Shown in pieces: positions 1 through 11,955 of a DNA stretch of 64,000 nt; the first letter of the stretch is position 1, and each line of letters opens with the position of its first letter. The position numbers and the translations under genes were made by a program. The notes beneath the pieces are model-generated. The model had not been told where the DNA came from. It made no database searches and saw nothing but the letters and a program-made list of their open reading frames with translations. Source of the stretch: Blastobasis lacticolella (lineage: Eukaryota > Arthropoda > Insecta > Lepidoptera > Blastobasidae); NCBI GenBank assembly GCA_905147135.1, contig LR990050.1, positions 3,484,501 through 3,548,500 of the forward strand, written 5' to 3'.

Positions 1-227
1 AAAAGAATGGTGTAGCAACCAATCAGTCAATTTGGTTTGAACGAGTTCCCAGTCAAAATCTTTACGTCTTCAGGAAGATGATTATATAGAGCTACATACG
101 AGTACATGTGGACAATATTCCTCTTATATTTTAAGCAGTGATATAACAAGTTCATAATGTTCGACGTACTTTCTCTCTGTCTAACATCCTTTAATTTTGC
201 AGGCTTCCGGTAAAACTTGCAAGGCAC
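1..227 (-). pseudogene. Possible non-LTR RT C-terminal scrap at the window edge
   Basis: A minus frame carries ...YVALYNHLPEDVKILTGNSF, which resembles the LYNxLPxxIK block of the RT C-terminus seen at 2,733-3,060 and 31,601. The remainder is not recognisable and the window edge cuts it, so the call is weak. Confidence 0.4.
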
Positions 228-1195
228 TGCTTTTGTATATCTTAATCCTATTCCGGGAGATAATAAAGCAGTAGGTAGCAGATACTATGCGTAAAACACG
301 AAATACGAGGACGAGGAAAGCTGACCCCTCTCTTTGTTTGCGCCTACGTAATTTATTCCTCCTAATACAATTGTATTACCGGCATTAATACACGCAGTTT
401 CGTGTTAAAGGGAATTTGGGGCGTTCGTGTAATATTTCAATGAGGTTAATACTATGTTGATATATGCATGTGTTAAGATATTACGGTATACTGTATCTCA
501 TTTTGAATGAATATGAAAAGAAATCATCTTGACGTTAATGTCCCGGTTGTGCTCTCGCGCACGAGGGCCCGGGGTCTGCCTTGACCATGATCCAGGATTT
601 GGTATGATCCGCGACCTCCATGACCCAGCTGGGTCTGGGACCAGGGGAACCTGGCCAGATTGGATCATGGTTATACATTCAGTCTCCTGAATGTGCAGCT
701 ATCATCACGAGGTTTTCATTCATCATTAGAGCATTTTGAATGAATATAGGTGCATACATTTTTTTATATGAACTAGTCAGGTCTTCTGGTAGTAAGTGAC
801 GATGCGGCCGTAGGTGGAGCATATTTGTCTAGGAACAGCCTATTCACTTTAGTCTTGAAGCCGTATTATAAACAACGAACTTACATCGAAGTTATAATCA
901 CCCACTGCCATTTCGGCTGCCCTACGCATAAGTCAAGTAACTCGGTTAGTACGATTTTTTTGTCATTTTCGGTTTTAGGAAAGCTGAACAGCTTTTTTAT
1001 TTTTACAGAACAGCGTTTATTTATTTCAAGTATCTTTTTCTACGCTAGAACAAAGTATATTTCCCAAACTGGCTCGCGATGCCCGTACGTTAGTTGGATC
1101 CATCCCAAGCATCTAGCTAGATGATGTTGATAAAATCTATCCAATCGTAGGAGGGCGCGATGGTGAAAACGTGACGATGGCACCAAGCTAAATAG
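228..1195. other. No gene seen apart from the SINE-B at 526-735
   Basis: AT-rich anonymous sequence. The frames at 825-1,124 (plus) and 1,040-1,234 (minus) overlap on opposite strands and match nothing. Confidence 0.6.
526..735 (-). repeat. SINE-B, head missing
   Basis: Minus copy. The 3' end (TTGACGTTAATGTCCCGGTT, GTGCTCTCGCGCACGAGGGC) and the middle (GGGAACCTGGCCAGATTGGA) are clear. Confidence 0.8.
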
Positions 1196-1258
1196 TTTGG
1201 AACTATTGGAACAGGCCGGAAGCTTGTTTGCCACATTAGTGGTATAAAAAAAAATTGC
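1196..1258 (+). mobile_element. Family D tail only
   Basis: Only the last part remains: CCGGAAGCTTGTTTGCCACA, then TTAGTGGTATAAAAAAAAA. Confidence 0.65.
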
Positions 1259-1860
1259 CCGCCAGGTCCAGGATCCAGGATCCAGCTCCTAAAAAATGTT
1301 GTAGATATGATTACCTGAAAATCAGCCAAGTGCGGTCTGATTTTGCAGCAAAGTGTCTTGCTTTACCGACCTTCGTGAATGCAGGCCAAAATTCGTACAA
1401 ATTATCTACACACGAAGCGCTGCTTGCTTGAAATCATGAGCGTCAATGAATTATATCTTACATACGTTCAGTATAAAAGGACAGCTCTGAAAGAAAATTT
1501 AATGGACTGACTAAACTTGATATTACGGCCTTCTTCTGCTAATCTTTAGAAACTGGAACTAACCCAATTCCGAAGTTTTTTGGCACTTAAAAGCTAAAAA
1601 TAGTAACTAATGAATAAAGGAATGAGCGAGCTGAACTTGGGACATTTTGGCACCTGAAACCTGGGGTAATGTCAAGAAAACCAACTATTCTATACAACGT
1701 TAGCCTTGGCCTTCAATTAGGGTTGTGGGGATGCCCGTCGTGCCCACAACGCTGGATCCGTGCTTGTTCCCCGCTGTACATACAACGTATAGATCGTGAA
1801 TAGAGGATAGTCGACTAAAGTATAATTGTGTATCTAAAGCTACTTTTTTATACCGTAAAC

Positions 1861-2117
1861 TCATCATCACAGCCCGTAACAGTCCACTACAGGACTTAGG
1901 GCCTCTCCCACGAAAGGGGAGGTAATTGCCATAATCTCCACGCCTGGCAGGCGGGTTGGAGATCGCAGTGTTTAAATAATACAATGGAAAATGCTGCTGC
2001 CCATTTTCCAGACTACGGAGACTCTTGATCTTTTGCCTCGAAAACATTAGTCGCCTTGTACGACACCCATGAGTGTAAGGGGTTGGTGCTATTCTACTCT
2101 GCCGGACACCACACGGC
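1861..2117 (-). repeat. SINE-C copy 1
   Basis: On the minus strand it runs from GCCGTGTGGTGTCCGGCAGA to CGGGCTGTGATGATGA. AGTTTA occurs on both sides as a possible short TSD. A 115-codon frame through it is shared in part by the other copies but is not supported as a gene. Confidence 0.8.
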
Positions 2118-2479
2118 TAAACTATTATTGATTAAATCAATATTTCTACCAAGAACATTTGTCCATTCGTCAAAATGTTAGCAGTAATAAATTTTTCTAC
2201 ATTGTTATTTGAAATACAATATTTTTGTAACATTTTTTAGTTTTTTTTTCACAATCGTTAATTAAAAACACCGAATAACGTTTTACAGCTATTCTGTAAA
2301 ATTTGTCTGGGATGATTTTCTTGAATTTGACTCAGGGCAGCGATTCGTGTCGAAGTGCCTTTGCAGTGAGCGTCTTCCTGCTGATAACATGATGGTGATG
2401 ATGATACATTTCAGTGACAAGGTTACTATTAGGTTGTGCTTGGTTTTAGAAGATTACGCTGGACTAGTAAGAGTTGACG

Positions 2480-2700
2480 TATTTTACCACCTGGATGGGT
2501 GGACACATCGTACCATCGATATGGCAACCTCCATATCTATTTCTGCCAAGCATACAGTGGTTGCGTTGTTGGGTACCGGGTAAGGTATAAATTAAATTAA
2601 AAATAATTTATTTCATACAATGCATTGAAGTCAAATCACTAGTCAGCATAGTTCAACTCACAGTGACAACGCCTCAGAGTGCCCATATTAGTTACATGAA
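2480..2700 (+). repeat. BMC1-like 3' segment, degraded
   Basis: The blocks CACCTGGATGGGTGGAC, CCATATCTATTTCTGCCAAG and CAGTGACAACGC match, in order, the 3' region of a widespread lepidopteran LINE similar to silkmoth BMC1. Related copies lie at 57,600-57,800 and 63,040-63,190. The name is from memory and needs a library search. Confidence 0.5.
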
Positions 2701-2732
2701 GCCGAAGTGCATAGATCTTGGATATTTTAATC

Positions 2733-3060
2733 ATCATCATCATCATCATTTATTTATTCATCAGATTCATATTATGACTACATTTTCTTAAAACAAAAAG
2801 TATACATAATTGAATGAAACGTCAAAGTAAAAATATTGTAAAAATTTTAAAAGTACATGTAAATTTTATGGCTTAAAAATTCATCTAATTTGTAGAAAGT
2901 ATTATCCGTTAATATAGTTTTGAGTCGTGACTGGAACATGGACACACTCGTCATTTCTTTAATGTCATCGGGGAGTTTGTTGTACAATTTCGGTCCCATC
3001 ACAACAGGGTCCTTGGTGACCAGCGCAAGTCGCGTGGGCACGGTCACTAGCCGGCGAGCG
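2733..3060 (-). pseudogene. Non-LTR RT extreme C-terminus and 3' tail
   Basis: The minus frame reads KDPVVMGPKLYNKLPDDIKE and ends KLDEFLSHK before a stop. The motif LYNKLPDDIK marks the last part of a CR1/Jockey-like RT. The 3' UTR to about 2,733 is AT-rich and ends in AATAAATGATGATGATG, an (ATG)n tail. It is heavily 5' truncated. Confidence 0.7.
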
Positions 3061-3090
3061 AATCAACAGTAACAGTTTTCCATCAGGTGT

Positions 3091-3345
3091 TCATCATCAC
3101 AGCCCATAACAGTCCACTACAGGACTTTGGGCCTCTCCCGCAAAAGGGGAGGTTATTGCCATAATCTCCACGCTTGGCAGGCGGGTTGGAGATCGCAGTG
3201 TTGCAAACATAACAATGAAAAACGCTGCTGCCCATTTTCCAGTTAATGGAGACTAGATATTTTGCCTCTAAACGTTAGTCGCCTTGTACGACACCCACGA
3301 GTGTAAGGGGTTGGTGCTATTCTACTCTACCGGTCACCACACGGC
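3091..3345 (-). repeat. SINE-C copy 2
   Basis: Same ends as copy 1 (CCGTGTGGTGACCGGTAGAG to GGGCTGTGATGATGA). AACACCTGA flanks it on both sides (minus-strand sense), consistent with a TSD. Confidence 0.82.
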
Positions 3346-3369
3346 TTCAGGTGTTACTCCTTTATTACT

Positions 3370-3490
3370 GACGACCTAGACTAAACGACTGGATGATCTG
3401 AGTGGTTCGGTTAGTTAACACAAGCTTTGGTTACTGTAGGGCTAGATGGCGCTGTGTGAATTGTTCAAGCATATTTTTTATTTTTTTATT
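3370..3490 (+). repeat. SINE-A, internally deleted
   Basis: Head piece GATCTGAGTGGTTCGG joined to the tail AACACAAGCTTTGGTTACTG, then GGGCTAGATGGCGCTGTGTG. The central part is missing. Confidence 0.7.
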
Positions 3491-4437
3491 TACAAAGTAG
3501 CACATAGTAGTAAGTAGGACAGGCGATTTGTGTTATCATACCCATGTCATGTTCGTACGCTGCACACGGTAGGCACAAAAACAAACAATCAAATCAGGGA
3601 ACAATAGTTAAATTTCTGTCCCGGCTGAAAATCGAATCCAGAACCCTCTGCATAGCATGCAGACCGATACGCCCACCACACGTGCTTCAAATTAGATTGT
3701 ATCTATTGCGGTGCCGTTGTTCTCTTTGTTGCAAACTTTGTAAAGACCATTTCATTCTACGCGTCATTTGGCGCGTCGCACTATACTGAAAACATTGTAA
3801 AAATATGGACACAAGGAATCTCAGCTTTTACTATAGCGTAAAATGTACAACATCGGTAAAATTTTACTGTATTCTGCACGCTATTTAGATACGAGACAGA
3901 CATGGGAGACGCGCGCTTTTATGTATATTGACGTTTGTTTATTTTGCAGGCGGCAGGGTGGAAATGTGAAATAAATACTGAATTTAAAAAATATAAGGAT
4001 AAGGTATTTATTCTAGATATTGCTATACAACGAGGCAACGCAGCTACCTTTCTGGGCACCATTCCGTTGGACAACGGTGTGGATGATTTTTTTTAAATAC
4101 TATTTTAGTATTAGTGTTTAATTATACAATTTTATTTTATTTTTTCAGTATGAGTTTTATTTCCATTTATTGACATTTGTGTATTTTTTGTATTTAATAC
4201 TGTGTTTAATTGTTATTTCTAATTGTAAATACTTTATCTATAACTAAATTTAAAAAATATAAAAAAATTGATGCCCATGTAATACTACTACTACTATTAC
4301 TACGGATTACTCTTCTGCACGATTTACCCCAAATATTTGTGCTTAATGGTTTTCTGTACTAATGATGGAAAGCTTACTATATTATTAGTAGACAATTGCT
4401 CAGCGCTCGCATAGTCAATGCAGAGTAACCGTGTCTA
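3491..4437. other. Anonymous AT-rich stretch
   Basis: No conserved frame. A plus frame at 3,544-3,789 is unsupported. Confidence 0.6.
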
Positions 4438-4536
4438 CGTGTGTGTGTGTGTGTGCGTGTGCGTGTGCGTGCGCTTGTGCGTGTGCGTGTGCGTGTGCGT
4501 GTGCGTGTGCGTGTGCGTGTGTGTGTGCGTGTGAGC
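4438..4536. repeat. GTGTGC-type microsatellite
   Basis: An almost pure run of (GTGTGC)n and (GT)n of about 100 bases. The open frame through it (Val/Arg repeats) is an artefact of the repeat. Confidence 0.95.
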
Positions 4537-4539
4537 GTG

Positions 4540-6446
4540 TCTACTGAACGACACTACATTCCACGTTTAGTTTATTTCAAGCCATCGAAATCACGAAATA
4601 TCCAAATTTCAATCGTGAGAACGGATTTAGGTTATCGAATACTTGGTCACCAGTGATTCAGTGACCAAAACTAGGTTGAAATAAGACTAAAAGAGTGGGT
4701 GATACGGTCAGTGCAGTGTACTTAAAAGTGAGTTCGAGTTCCAGTAGTAGCAAACAACTTTTGCGAAAGCGGGTAGATCGACTTCGGCCGCTTTATCGCT
4801 AACCAACACCGTCCGGCGCTCGCAGCTCTCCAGTCGTCCCGTGACCATGATGCATGCAACTGCGTCGAAATATCGGGCTACTCGTCAACAAAGGTACAAG
4901 GAAACCCTGAACATACCCTTAAAACATTATATGGTGTACTAGCTTTTGCTCGCGACTTCATCGCGTGGAAATCCTTTTTAGGGCAGGTTATCTTTTTGCA
5001 GAGCGACCATTTTAAATGACCTCCCATTAGGGACACACATTACATTAGTATAAACGCTACGGAGAGGGCAAGCTGTATCTCTGGTTATTCCAATCGAATT
5101 AGATGAAACATAGCCTAGATTTTAAATTGTATCCCGAACTATTTAACTGTTAAAACCCCATCAAGTACAATGTACAGACGCACTTTGTTTACTCTTTTAT
5201 TGTATGTATAGTTTATCATCATACACTTCGCCTTCTAGTCGCAAAGCGTTTTCAGAATTATCTACTGTGTACCAGCGAATCGTCCTTTATTGATACCTCG
5301 CCTATATTTAGAGCCGTAGGTAGTCCTGCGTTATTCCTGGAATGCCTCCGAGAGTCAAGATAGCGCGAAACATGGGCTCGAAAAAATAGAAAATAGCTTT
5401 TTCCCCTTGAGGTCTGCTCAAATCGAGATTTGTACGGATTGTAGTAGCGTAGAGGATCTGCGAATCTGTCTTTATTAAGGCATTGCCCTGGCGGGAGTGG
5501 AAATTATTTCGGGGATCACTTTCAATGCAGCGGATACTTTTGACTGCTGTAATTATGTATACTCTTCGGAATGCCATATCTATCCATTACCTACATACCT
5601 ACGCTTGTCCACACTAATATTATAATGAGAATAGATTTGATTATTTGTTGGTAATGATAAACTCAAAAACTACTTAATTTTATTAAAATATTCTTCAACC
5701 ATAGTAAACTACATTATCAGTGAATAAAATTGGCTTTAGTTTTTCTCGAAATTCAACGTGATTCCGACAGAAACGGGCCCGAAATCTAGTAACCAAATTT
5801 TACGCGGATGAAGTCGCGGGAAAAAAGCGAGTGCAGTACATAGGTTACGCAATCGCTGACTGTATCTACCTACCTTAACATTAAGTATGATGGCCGTCTT
5901 ATACCAGACTATTAAATAAAAAATCTAACATTTAGGTTTAAATTCTGTTATTTGAGTGGTGTATTAAAGTATAAACGCGTTATCAGAACGGGACCTTTTG
6001 GAATTGAGACATTCGACAGAGAAAGCCCAAAACAGCGCAAAAACCACCAACAAAGATGATGTTTCTAGTTTTGATATGAGTTATTACAGCATCCATGCTA
6101 ACACATATTTTGATTATAGTATCTCTTTATAACGGACCCAAAATTAAAGTCTTGTGAAAAACAAACAGCACGGGATCAGTATAAGGTAAGGAACCTTAAC
6201 GTACAGGCACGGAATTTACGTCATCCAAACCACGGATTTTAAAATCTATGTTTTTTATATTTAATCGTATAGGTATTTACCGCTCACCTAGTATGTGTGA
6301 TAAACAATGAACCGTGAATAGCTCTAATTTCCTTTGAGTGATAAGCGGTACAGTCCCTTATTTTCATCTTATGACTCAAGCCTTGTTATTCTAATACAAA
6401 AGTGTAATTATGGAAGAATAGGTATGAACAAAAAAGACAATCATTC
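4540..6446. other. Anonymous stretch with decayed dispersed repeats
   Basis: Apart from the repeat ends noted at 4,948 and 5,590-5,840, nothing is recognised. A minus frame of 89 codons (5,308-5,577, begins MAFRRVYIITAVKSIRCIES) has no known relatives in my memory. Confidence 0.55.
5590..5840 (+). repeat. Degraded dispersed repeat ending in CGCGGATGAAGTCGCGG
   Basis: CCACACTAATATTATAATGA at the left and ACGCGGATGAAGTCGCGGGA at the right are the usual ends of a common lepidopteran non-autonomous repeat. A reverse piece with CGCGACTTCATCGCGTGG occurs at 4,948-4,966 and another at 23,390-23,412. Related degraded pieces are at 53,540-53,720 and 55,840-55,990. Class (Helitron-like or other) is not resolved. 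Confidence 0.45.
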
Positions 6447-6840
6447 TCAATTCTTACTAATCCTACTATAATTACAAATGTATAGTTTATTGGAAAGAAT
6501 ACATGGCTTAGAATACAATTTTAGATCCTTAAAATTCTTTAAATAATTGTCCAGTCGGCCCTTAAGACTACTGTTGGACTTAGCCTCCTCTAATGATTGG
6601 GTATATATGGAAATCTTCATGTAACTACTGCCGTATAGTGTCCGGCAGAGTAGAGTACGAACCACTTTGAGTTACGATCGTCGTACATGGCGAACAATGT
6701 GTAGCCCCGGAGACCAGAACCTCGGCAACAGCAGTTTGTGCAGCGTCTTCAGCATTGCCAACAAAGTCGCATTTCTGTTCTCAAAGGATTTTAAATACTC
6801 ACTTGCTACCATATAAATCAGTCGGCCATAACTAAAATGT
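6447..6840 (-). other. Unrecognised minus-strand frame with one internal stop
   Basis: A minus frame reads through about 130 codons with a single stop near 6,664 (upstream part SYGRLIYMVASEYLKSFENR..., downstream part KISIYTQSLEEAKSNSSLKG...). I recognise no domain. It may be a decayed coding sequence or chance in AT-rich DNA. Confidence 0.25.
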
Positions 6841-7179
6841 ATCGCGTTGGAATCTCAACTTTGTATTAAGTAGAATTTAGATTCAATTTACACATTGTCC
6901 TACACTGTTTCGCCGCGAAATAAGAGCGGATCCAGGTATATGAGCTCCGTGCGCATAATATTTCCTCCTTACCCGCCGTCAGACCACAAGGATATGTTCA
7001 CAAATCTCTGGCAGCGAGTTTGGGGAAGTGCAAAAATATGGAAACAACGGTGCCTCTGTGAATGTATCAGCTGCGGCGTGATTTAAATTTATGGCCAAAG
7101 TTGGGCTGACGCGGGCTGGGATCAGATGTGGCTGCCTACTTATTATTTAGTGTAGTTACACACAAACTTTTTCACCCTA

Positions 7180-7460
7180 AACGGTTTGGTTGGCGCGTTT
7201 TTTGTACCGAATTGGTCGCGAACTGTGCGGTTCCAAAGGAACTTTCTCCCCCGCACACTAAGGTTGTGGCATGAACTACCTGGAGAGGTTTTCCCTGGAG
7301 AGTACAACATGAAGTTCTTCAAGAAAGGGGTTAGAAGGTTTTTACGGGGTCGCCAACGCGTGGGTGATTGGTATTGCAAACGTCTATAGGCTGCGGTGAC
7401 TGCTTACCATCAGGCAGGCCGTAAGCTTGTTTGCCACCTTGGTGGTATAAAAAAAAACAC
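7180..7460 (+). mobile_element. Family D non-LTR 3' end
   Basis: The plus frame reads VPNWSRTVRFQRNFLPRTLR, then LWHELPGEVFPGEYNMKFFK, the C-terminus of a non-LTR RT. It is followed by the family's 3' UTR (TATTGCAAACGT, then GGTGACTGCTTACCATCAGG and CTTGTTTGCCACCTTGGTGG) and a TATAAAAAAAA tail. This is the clearest of at least seven copies in the window. Confidence 0.8.
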
Positions 7461-7955
7461 CATAAGCGTTAAGGCAGCGGACTCCTAAGACTTCTACCGC
7501 CACTCATTTTTGGCACCATCAAATGTTTCTAATCATCATGCCGGTGTGGTTTTCAACGTACTAATTGTTAGACTAGGGTTTGAGAGTCTAGCTGTACATT
7601 TCAGTGATGTTCTTTTAATATACAGCTTTTGGTAAGCAGTCTGTGGATCTGGTGGCTCAATTTTGTAGGATTTCTTGCAAATTATAAAGGTGCTTAACAG
7701 CTCTGCAGGTTGGCAATTAAAACGAATATGGAATATAGGGCGAAGACGTAAAAACGGTCCAGTGCGCAGGTACGACTTAATTGCATCGAGAACACGATCT
7801 GTCAAGGCCATAGAAACTGGGAGATAGGATATTACCTAGATCTAGACAGAGTATACATAACAACATAGCCTCGAAAACTGATTAAAACGGTAGATATGTT
7901 AACTAACTAATGTTATGTATGTTAACTAATCATCATCATCATCATCATCATCAAT

Positions 7956-8225
7956 GAGCGTCGGTGGCCGTATGGTTACGATATTCGATTCGTAAGAGTG
8001 AGGCACCGGGTTAAAACCTGCACATTCAGGCGACTGAATATGTAACCATAATCCAATCTTGTCAGGTTCCCCTGGTAACAGGGTCACGGAGGTCAGACGG
8101 CAGTCGCTCCACTGTCATTATCTGATCTGCCAAATCCTGAATTATGGTCAAGGCGGACCCCGGGCCCTCGTGCGCGAGAGCATAACCGGGACATTAACGC
8201 CAAGATGATGATGATGATGACGGTG
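7956..8225 (+). repeat. SINE-B with (GATGAT)n tail
   Basis: Head GAGCGTCGGTGGCCGTATGG, middle CAGGTTCCCCTGGTAACAGG, 3' end GAGAGCATAACCGGGACATT and AACGCCAAGATGATGATGAT. It is one of the more complete copies. Confidence 0.85.
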
Positions 8226-8787
8226 CAGAATAAAAGTGTTTCTTTTCGTTTAATTGGATTTGTTAAGTGATTGGCATCATGTGTTCTTTGGGGAATGGTT
8301 TCTCCAAACTTGTATGTATTTGTATAACATACAGCAAAGATAACAATTGTCCGTCCAAAAAGGTAACAACATGTGTCCACTTTACAATAGTAGGAACAAA
8401 AAGTCGTAATGAACTTTGCGGTACGACATCTGCTCCTTCACACCACCTGCTCGTGGCTGGTCATCATAAATCACAATCAATCCCCGTCAGTGCTCAAGTA
8501 ATTTCGGTAATGCCAAAGGGAAAACTTGCTTATCTGCACCAATGATCGTTACTCATTTTTTTTTTCGAAACTCCATGATGGGTTACGGGCATTTTAAAAG
8601 GCTATTTAGCGGGTGGCGGCAGTCAGCTCGTGTTCGAACTTTGATTGATACCGCAGTGTTTTGATTTGTCTTCCTGACGAGGAGTGGGCAAGTACTTTCA
8701 TGGGTAAAATAGAAAATCCAAATTAAGAGCATGCTTCAGTAATGTATGGTTTTGGTGTTATGACCAAATAAATAAATTAAATAAAGA

Positions 8788-8961
8788 TGACGACCTGAGT
8801 GGTTCAATGGTCAACATGCTGGTCTGCCACGCAAGAGGTCGGGACACCCAGACTAGTAACAGAAATTAAAATTCATCATTTCAATTTCTGCTGTGCCGGA
8901 AATCGAAGCCGGGACCTCTGCGTGACGATCGGCATGTTAACCAACTGAACCACTCAGGTCG
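8788..8961. repeat. Two SINE-A pieces in head-on inverted arrangement
   Basis: A plus-oriented head (8,788-8,842, GACGACCTGAGTGGTTCAAT...) is followed directly by a minus-oriented SINE-A (8,844-8,961) that ends CACTCAGGTCG. The two heads form inverted arms of about 50 bp. Confidence 0.75.
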
Positions 8962-9049
8962 GCAAATGGTTACAAAACCTTTTCAGATTCGTGCCCGATA
9001 CTTCGTAATCGCAGTGTGAAGGTGCTTAAATCGCGTAGTACGCACCACA

Positions 9050-9312
9050 TCCAATGTAAATCCGAGAAAGTGTTGTGGCGGTTGTACTCGTAAGGTGCAG
9101 AGTTCGATCTACGGTGTTGCCATGTAAGCCTACCAATTACTTTTTGAGTTATTTATTTTATATTAGTTAATCACTAACCGCTGCACTCACGGTGAGGGAT
9201 ACCATCGTGAGGAAACCTGCCTGAATGTGTAACCTTGGTCAGGTTTCCCTGTTAACAGGGTCGCGGAGGTCAGATACTGGACCATGGTTAAAGGCGGACC
9301 CCGGGCCCTCGA
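9050..9312 (+). repeat. SINE-B, diverged
   Basis: A degraded tRNA-like head (TACTCGTAAGGTGCAGAGTT) followed by GTCAGGTTTCCCTGTTAACA and GGTCGCGGAGGTCAGATACT. It ends in CCCCGGGCCCTCGAG. Confidence 0.7.
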
Positions 9313-10500
9313 GTTGATCAAGATTGTTCATAACCTATCACAGCATCATTTCTATGAATTATTTTACTAAACCCTAGTCAAGTTTATGTTGTCGCGTGGA
9401 AATAAAACTAACTAATTTTGGTAGTAATGCAAGTTGTGTTCATAATTTCAGAGGAAGTGTTTTGTGAACATTAGAGCTAAAACGCCTATAAACTTGCCGG
9501 TTCGGATGCAAGAGCTCATAACGTCCATTACTAAGAATGTAGATAGCACCCGAGAACTTTTCCAAGGAAGAGTTTGATTAAATGGTAGGCCTTTTTTATT
9601 TTATTTTGAATTTTTCCTTTACCAAGGCCGCCAACGTTGTCGCAGAACATAATATAGTAATTTACTCAATGAATAAATATGTGAATGTCTTTTTTAACGT
9701 TATAAGTAAGTTGAGGTCAAATGCAAGTCTATTGACAATAAAAAAAAAGGTTATAACTGATTATTACAGTCATACTTTGTCTTTCCTTCAATTCAATTTG
9801 CCCTTCAATCCTTTCCTGTCAATATGCCCATTATGCGGCCAGTGTTAGCGGCTCGACAGGGGCTCATCCTTGCATCTTACAATACAACCAAATTGGTCAT
9901 AGACTACGTAGTGCCAAGGTACATTCTACCTTTTTACCTTTCTATCTACTTTTTATAGATTCATGAAGAAATAGAGTCCTTGAAGAAAGGTGATCACTTA
10001 CCTTCAGGTGGTCACCTGATGAAAGTTGTAACGCGATCATCAACACTTATTATACCCCCCCCTGCTATTGCAAACTTCTAGGTTACGGTAACTGTTACCG
10101 CTTTTATACCAAAAAAACATGAGTTAAAGTTAATTTACGATCACGTTGACGCCAAACCCACAACCATTGAAACAACGTTCTAGCAAGGGAGAGCCTAAAT
10201 ATATTTCCGTACTTACCTGGAATTGGAACTTGCCTTGTTGGAATTTTTAGGGCTTCCCCAAATAAGGTTTCCATCAAACGTTAGCCAAACTTAGATTAGT
10301 CTCGACATCGATACAATGAAAATAAACTTGCAAATGTTACTCCTAAGCGGACCTTTTTGCGAAATAAGGAATTCATTTTCAAGTCGCAATATTTGCAAGC
10401 AAAGCTCGGGAGAGCGTATTACCTCTACCACGAAACAGAAACTGATACTTTGGATGTTAAAAATTTAAATGTTCTAGATCTGCAAGAAAGATTATAACAG
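9313..10500. other. Anonymous AT-rich stretch
   Basis: An 88-codon plus frame at 9,582-9,848 is low-complexity and unsupported. No repeat family was identified. Confidence 0.6.
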
Positions 10501-10567
10501 TTGTATTCATCATCATGTTCAGCAGCCCTTAGCAGCTATTGTGGAGTTATCAGCTACGGTAGCTGGT

Positions 10568-10586
10568 GGGGGGGGGGGGGGGGGGG
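10568..10586. repeat. G19 homopolymer
   Basis: Nineteen consecutive G bases follow a retroelement-tail-like segment (10,505-10,560). Run length may be affected by sequencing. Confidence 0.85.
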
Positions 10587-10651
10587 AGTATTCATATTCA
10601 TACATTACATACATTTATTTAGTAAATATTTTACACCGTCACACAATTATT

Positions 10652-10910
10652 GTAAATAAAATAAATAAATAATTGTGAACAAATTCACACAGCGCCATCT
10701 AGCCCCAAAGTAAGCAAAGCTTGTGTTATGGGTGCTAGATAACTGATAAACTACTTATATAAGTACCTATTATACATAGAACACCCAGACCCGTAACAGA
10801 AATTAAAATTCATCATTTCAATTTCTGCCCGGCCCGGAATCGAACCCGGGACCTCTTGCGTGGCAGACTGTTGGCAGACTGGCATGTTTACCACTGAACC
10901 ACTCAGGTCG
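10652..10910 (-). repeat. SINE-A, near full length
   Basis: The minus-strand head has the tRNA-like B box GGTTCGATTCC and the tail GGGGCTAGATGGCGCTGTGT. The A-box area is ACCTGAGTGGTTCAGTGG. It ends in an AAATATTTATTT-type tail to the left. Confidence 0.85.
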
Positions 10911-11714
10911 TGAAATTGTACCCCTTTCGTTAGGTAGTCTTTTTCACTTGAGAATACAATGCTGGTATTTAAAAAATCATTATCACGATCTCCGTGATAT
11001 CGTGATCGTGATATCGAATTTTTCATGAAGAAATTCAAAACTGAAAACTGTTCGAATCGAAGCGAGCATTTAAAAATGGGGCCCCGGGTCATCCTTGACG
11101 GCAACACTTGAGTCAAGCTAGTTTTCGTGGTAGAGGGGATTGCACTCAATCCGCGATAATATTCCTCCTGTCGCATCTTCCGGCCACTCGAGAACATCTG
11201 AATATCACCCACGAGAATAGGATTCTTGTATTTCGCCTTTTGTTCGACTCCACGTCACGATGTTGTTACTGTAGAAGATAGCAACACAGACCTGGAATAA
11301 ATACGGAGGTAATTCAATACTAGAGAGAAGTAAGGCATGCGAGGTACGACAATTTCGTGACAGTTCATTTCGTTGTACATGAACTACATACTTACACATA
11401 CACAAAATTTTTCAATCCGCTGTGTTCCAAATTTGTTTGATTTTGTACCGCGCTGTCATAACAATGATAGTGTCAAAGCACGCACACACTCAAATGGACA
11501 GCCATTTTTATGCTTCACTCCTGGTTTTAGAGACGATCAGTCCGTATTTTTTTCTGGCCCATGGTCACGATGTTGTTACGCTCTTGAAGATAGTCTGCGA
11601 TGTCGAACAATGCCTCTTGTGAGTTCGCTCGGAAACTGAGGCTCCTTGCACTGGTATTTTGAATTATGTGGCTATTATGATTCTTACTTGACCTTTCATA
11701 TGGCACCTCAAATG

Positions 11715-11955
11715 ACTTTTTAGTTCTTTGAGGACCAAAGACCGTAGAATGTAAGAAGTGGACACGAACTACGTGGAAAGGATTTTTCTGGAGAGTACAA
11801 CATGGATTCTTCAAGAAAGGAGTTAACGTTTTTACAGGGTCGGCAACGCGTGTGTGATGCCCCTGGTATTGCAAACCTCCACAGGCTACGGTGACTGCTT
11901 ACCATCAGGCAGGGTGCAGGCTTGTTTGCTACCTTAGTGGTACAAAAAAAATTAC
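11715..11955 (+). mobile_element. Family D non-LTR 3' end
   Basis: Degraded RT C-terminus (equivalent of GEVFPGEYNMxFFKKG) followed by the family 3' UTR with GGTGACTGCTTACCATCAGG and the TTGTTTGCTACCTTAGTGGT tail. Confidence 0.75.

Noticed and set aside
1700..2047. 115-codon minus frame
   Set aside because: It runs through SINE-C. Similar frames occur in the other copies at 47,167-47,562 and 59,127-59,518, so they are repeat-derived and not genes.
4441..4656. Open frame of Val/Arg/Cys repeats
   Set aside because: Produced by the GTGTGC microsatellite.
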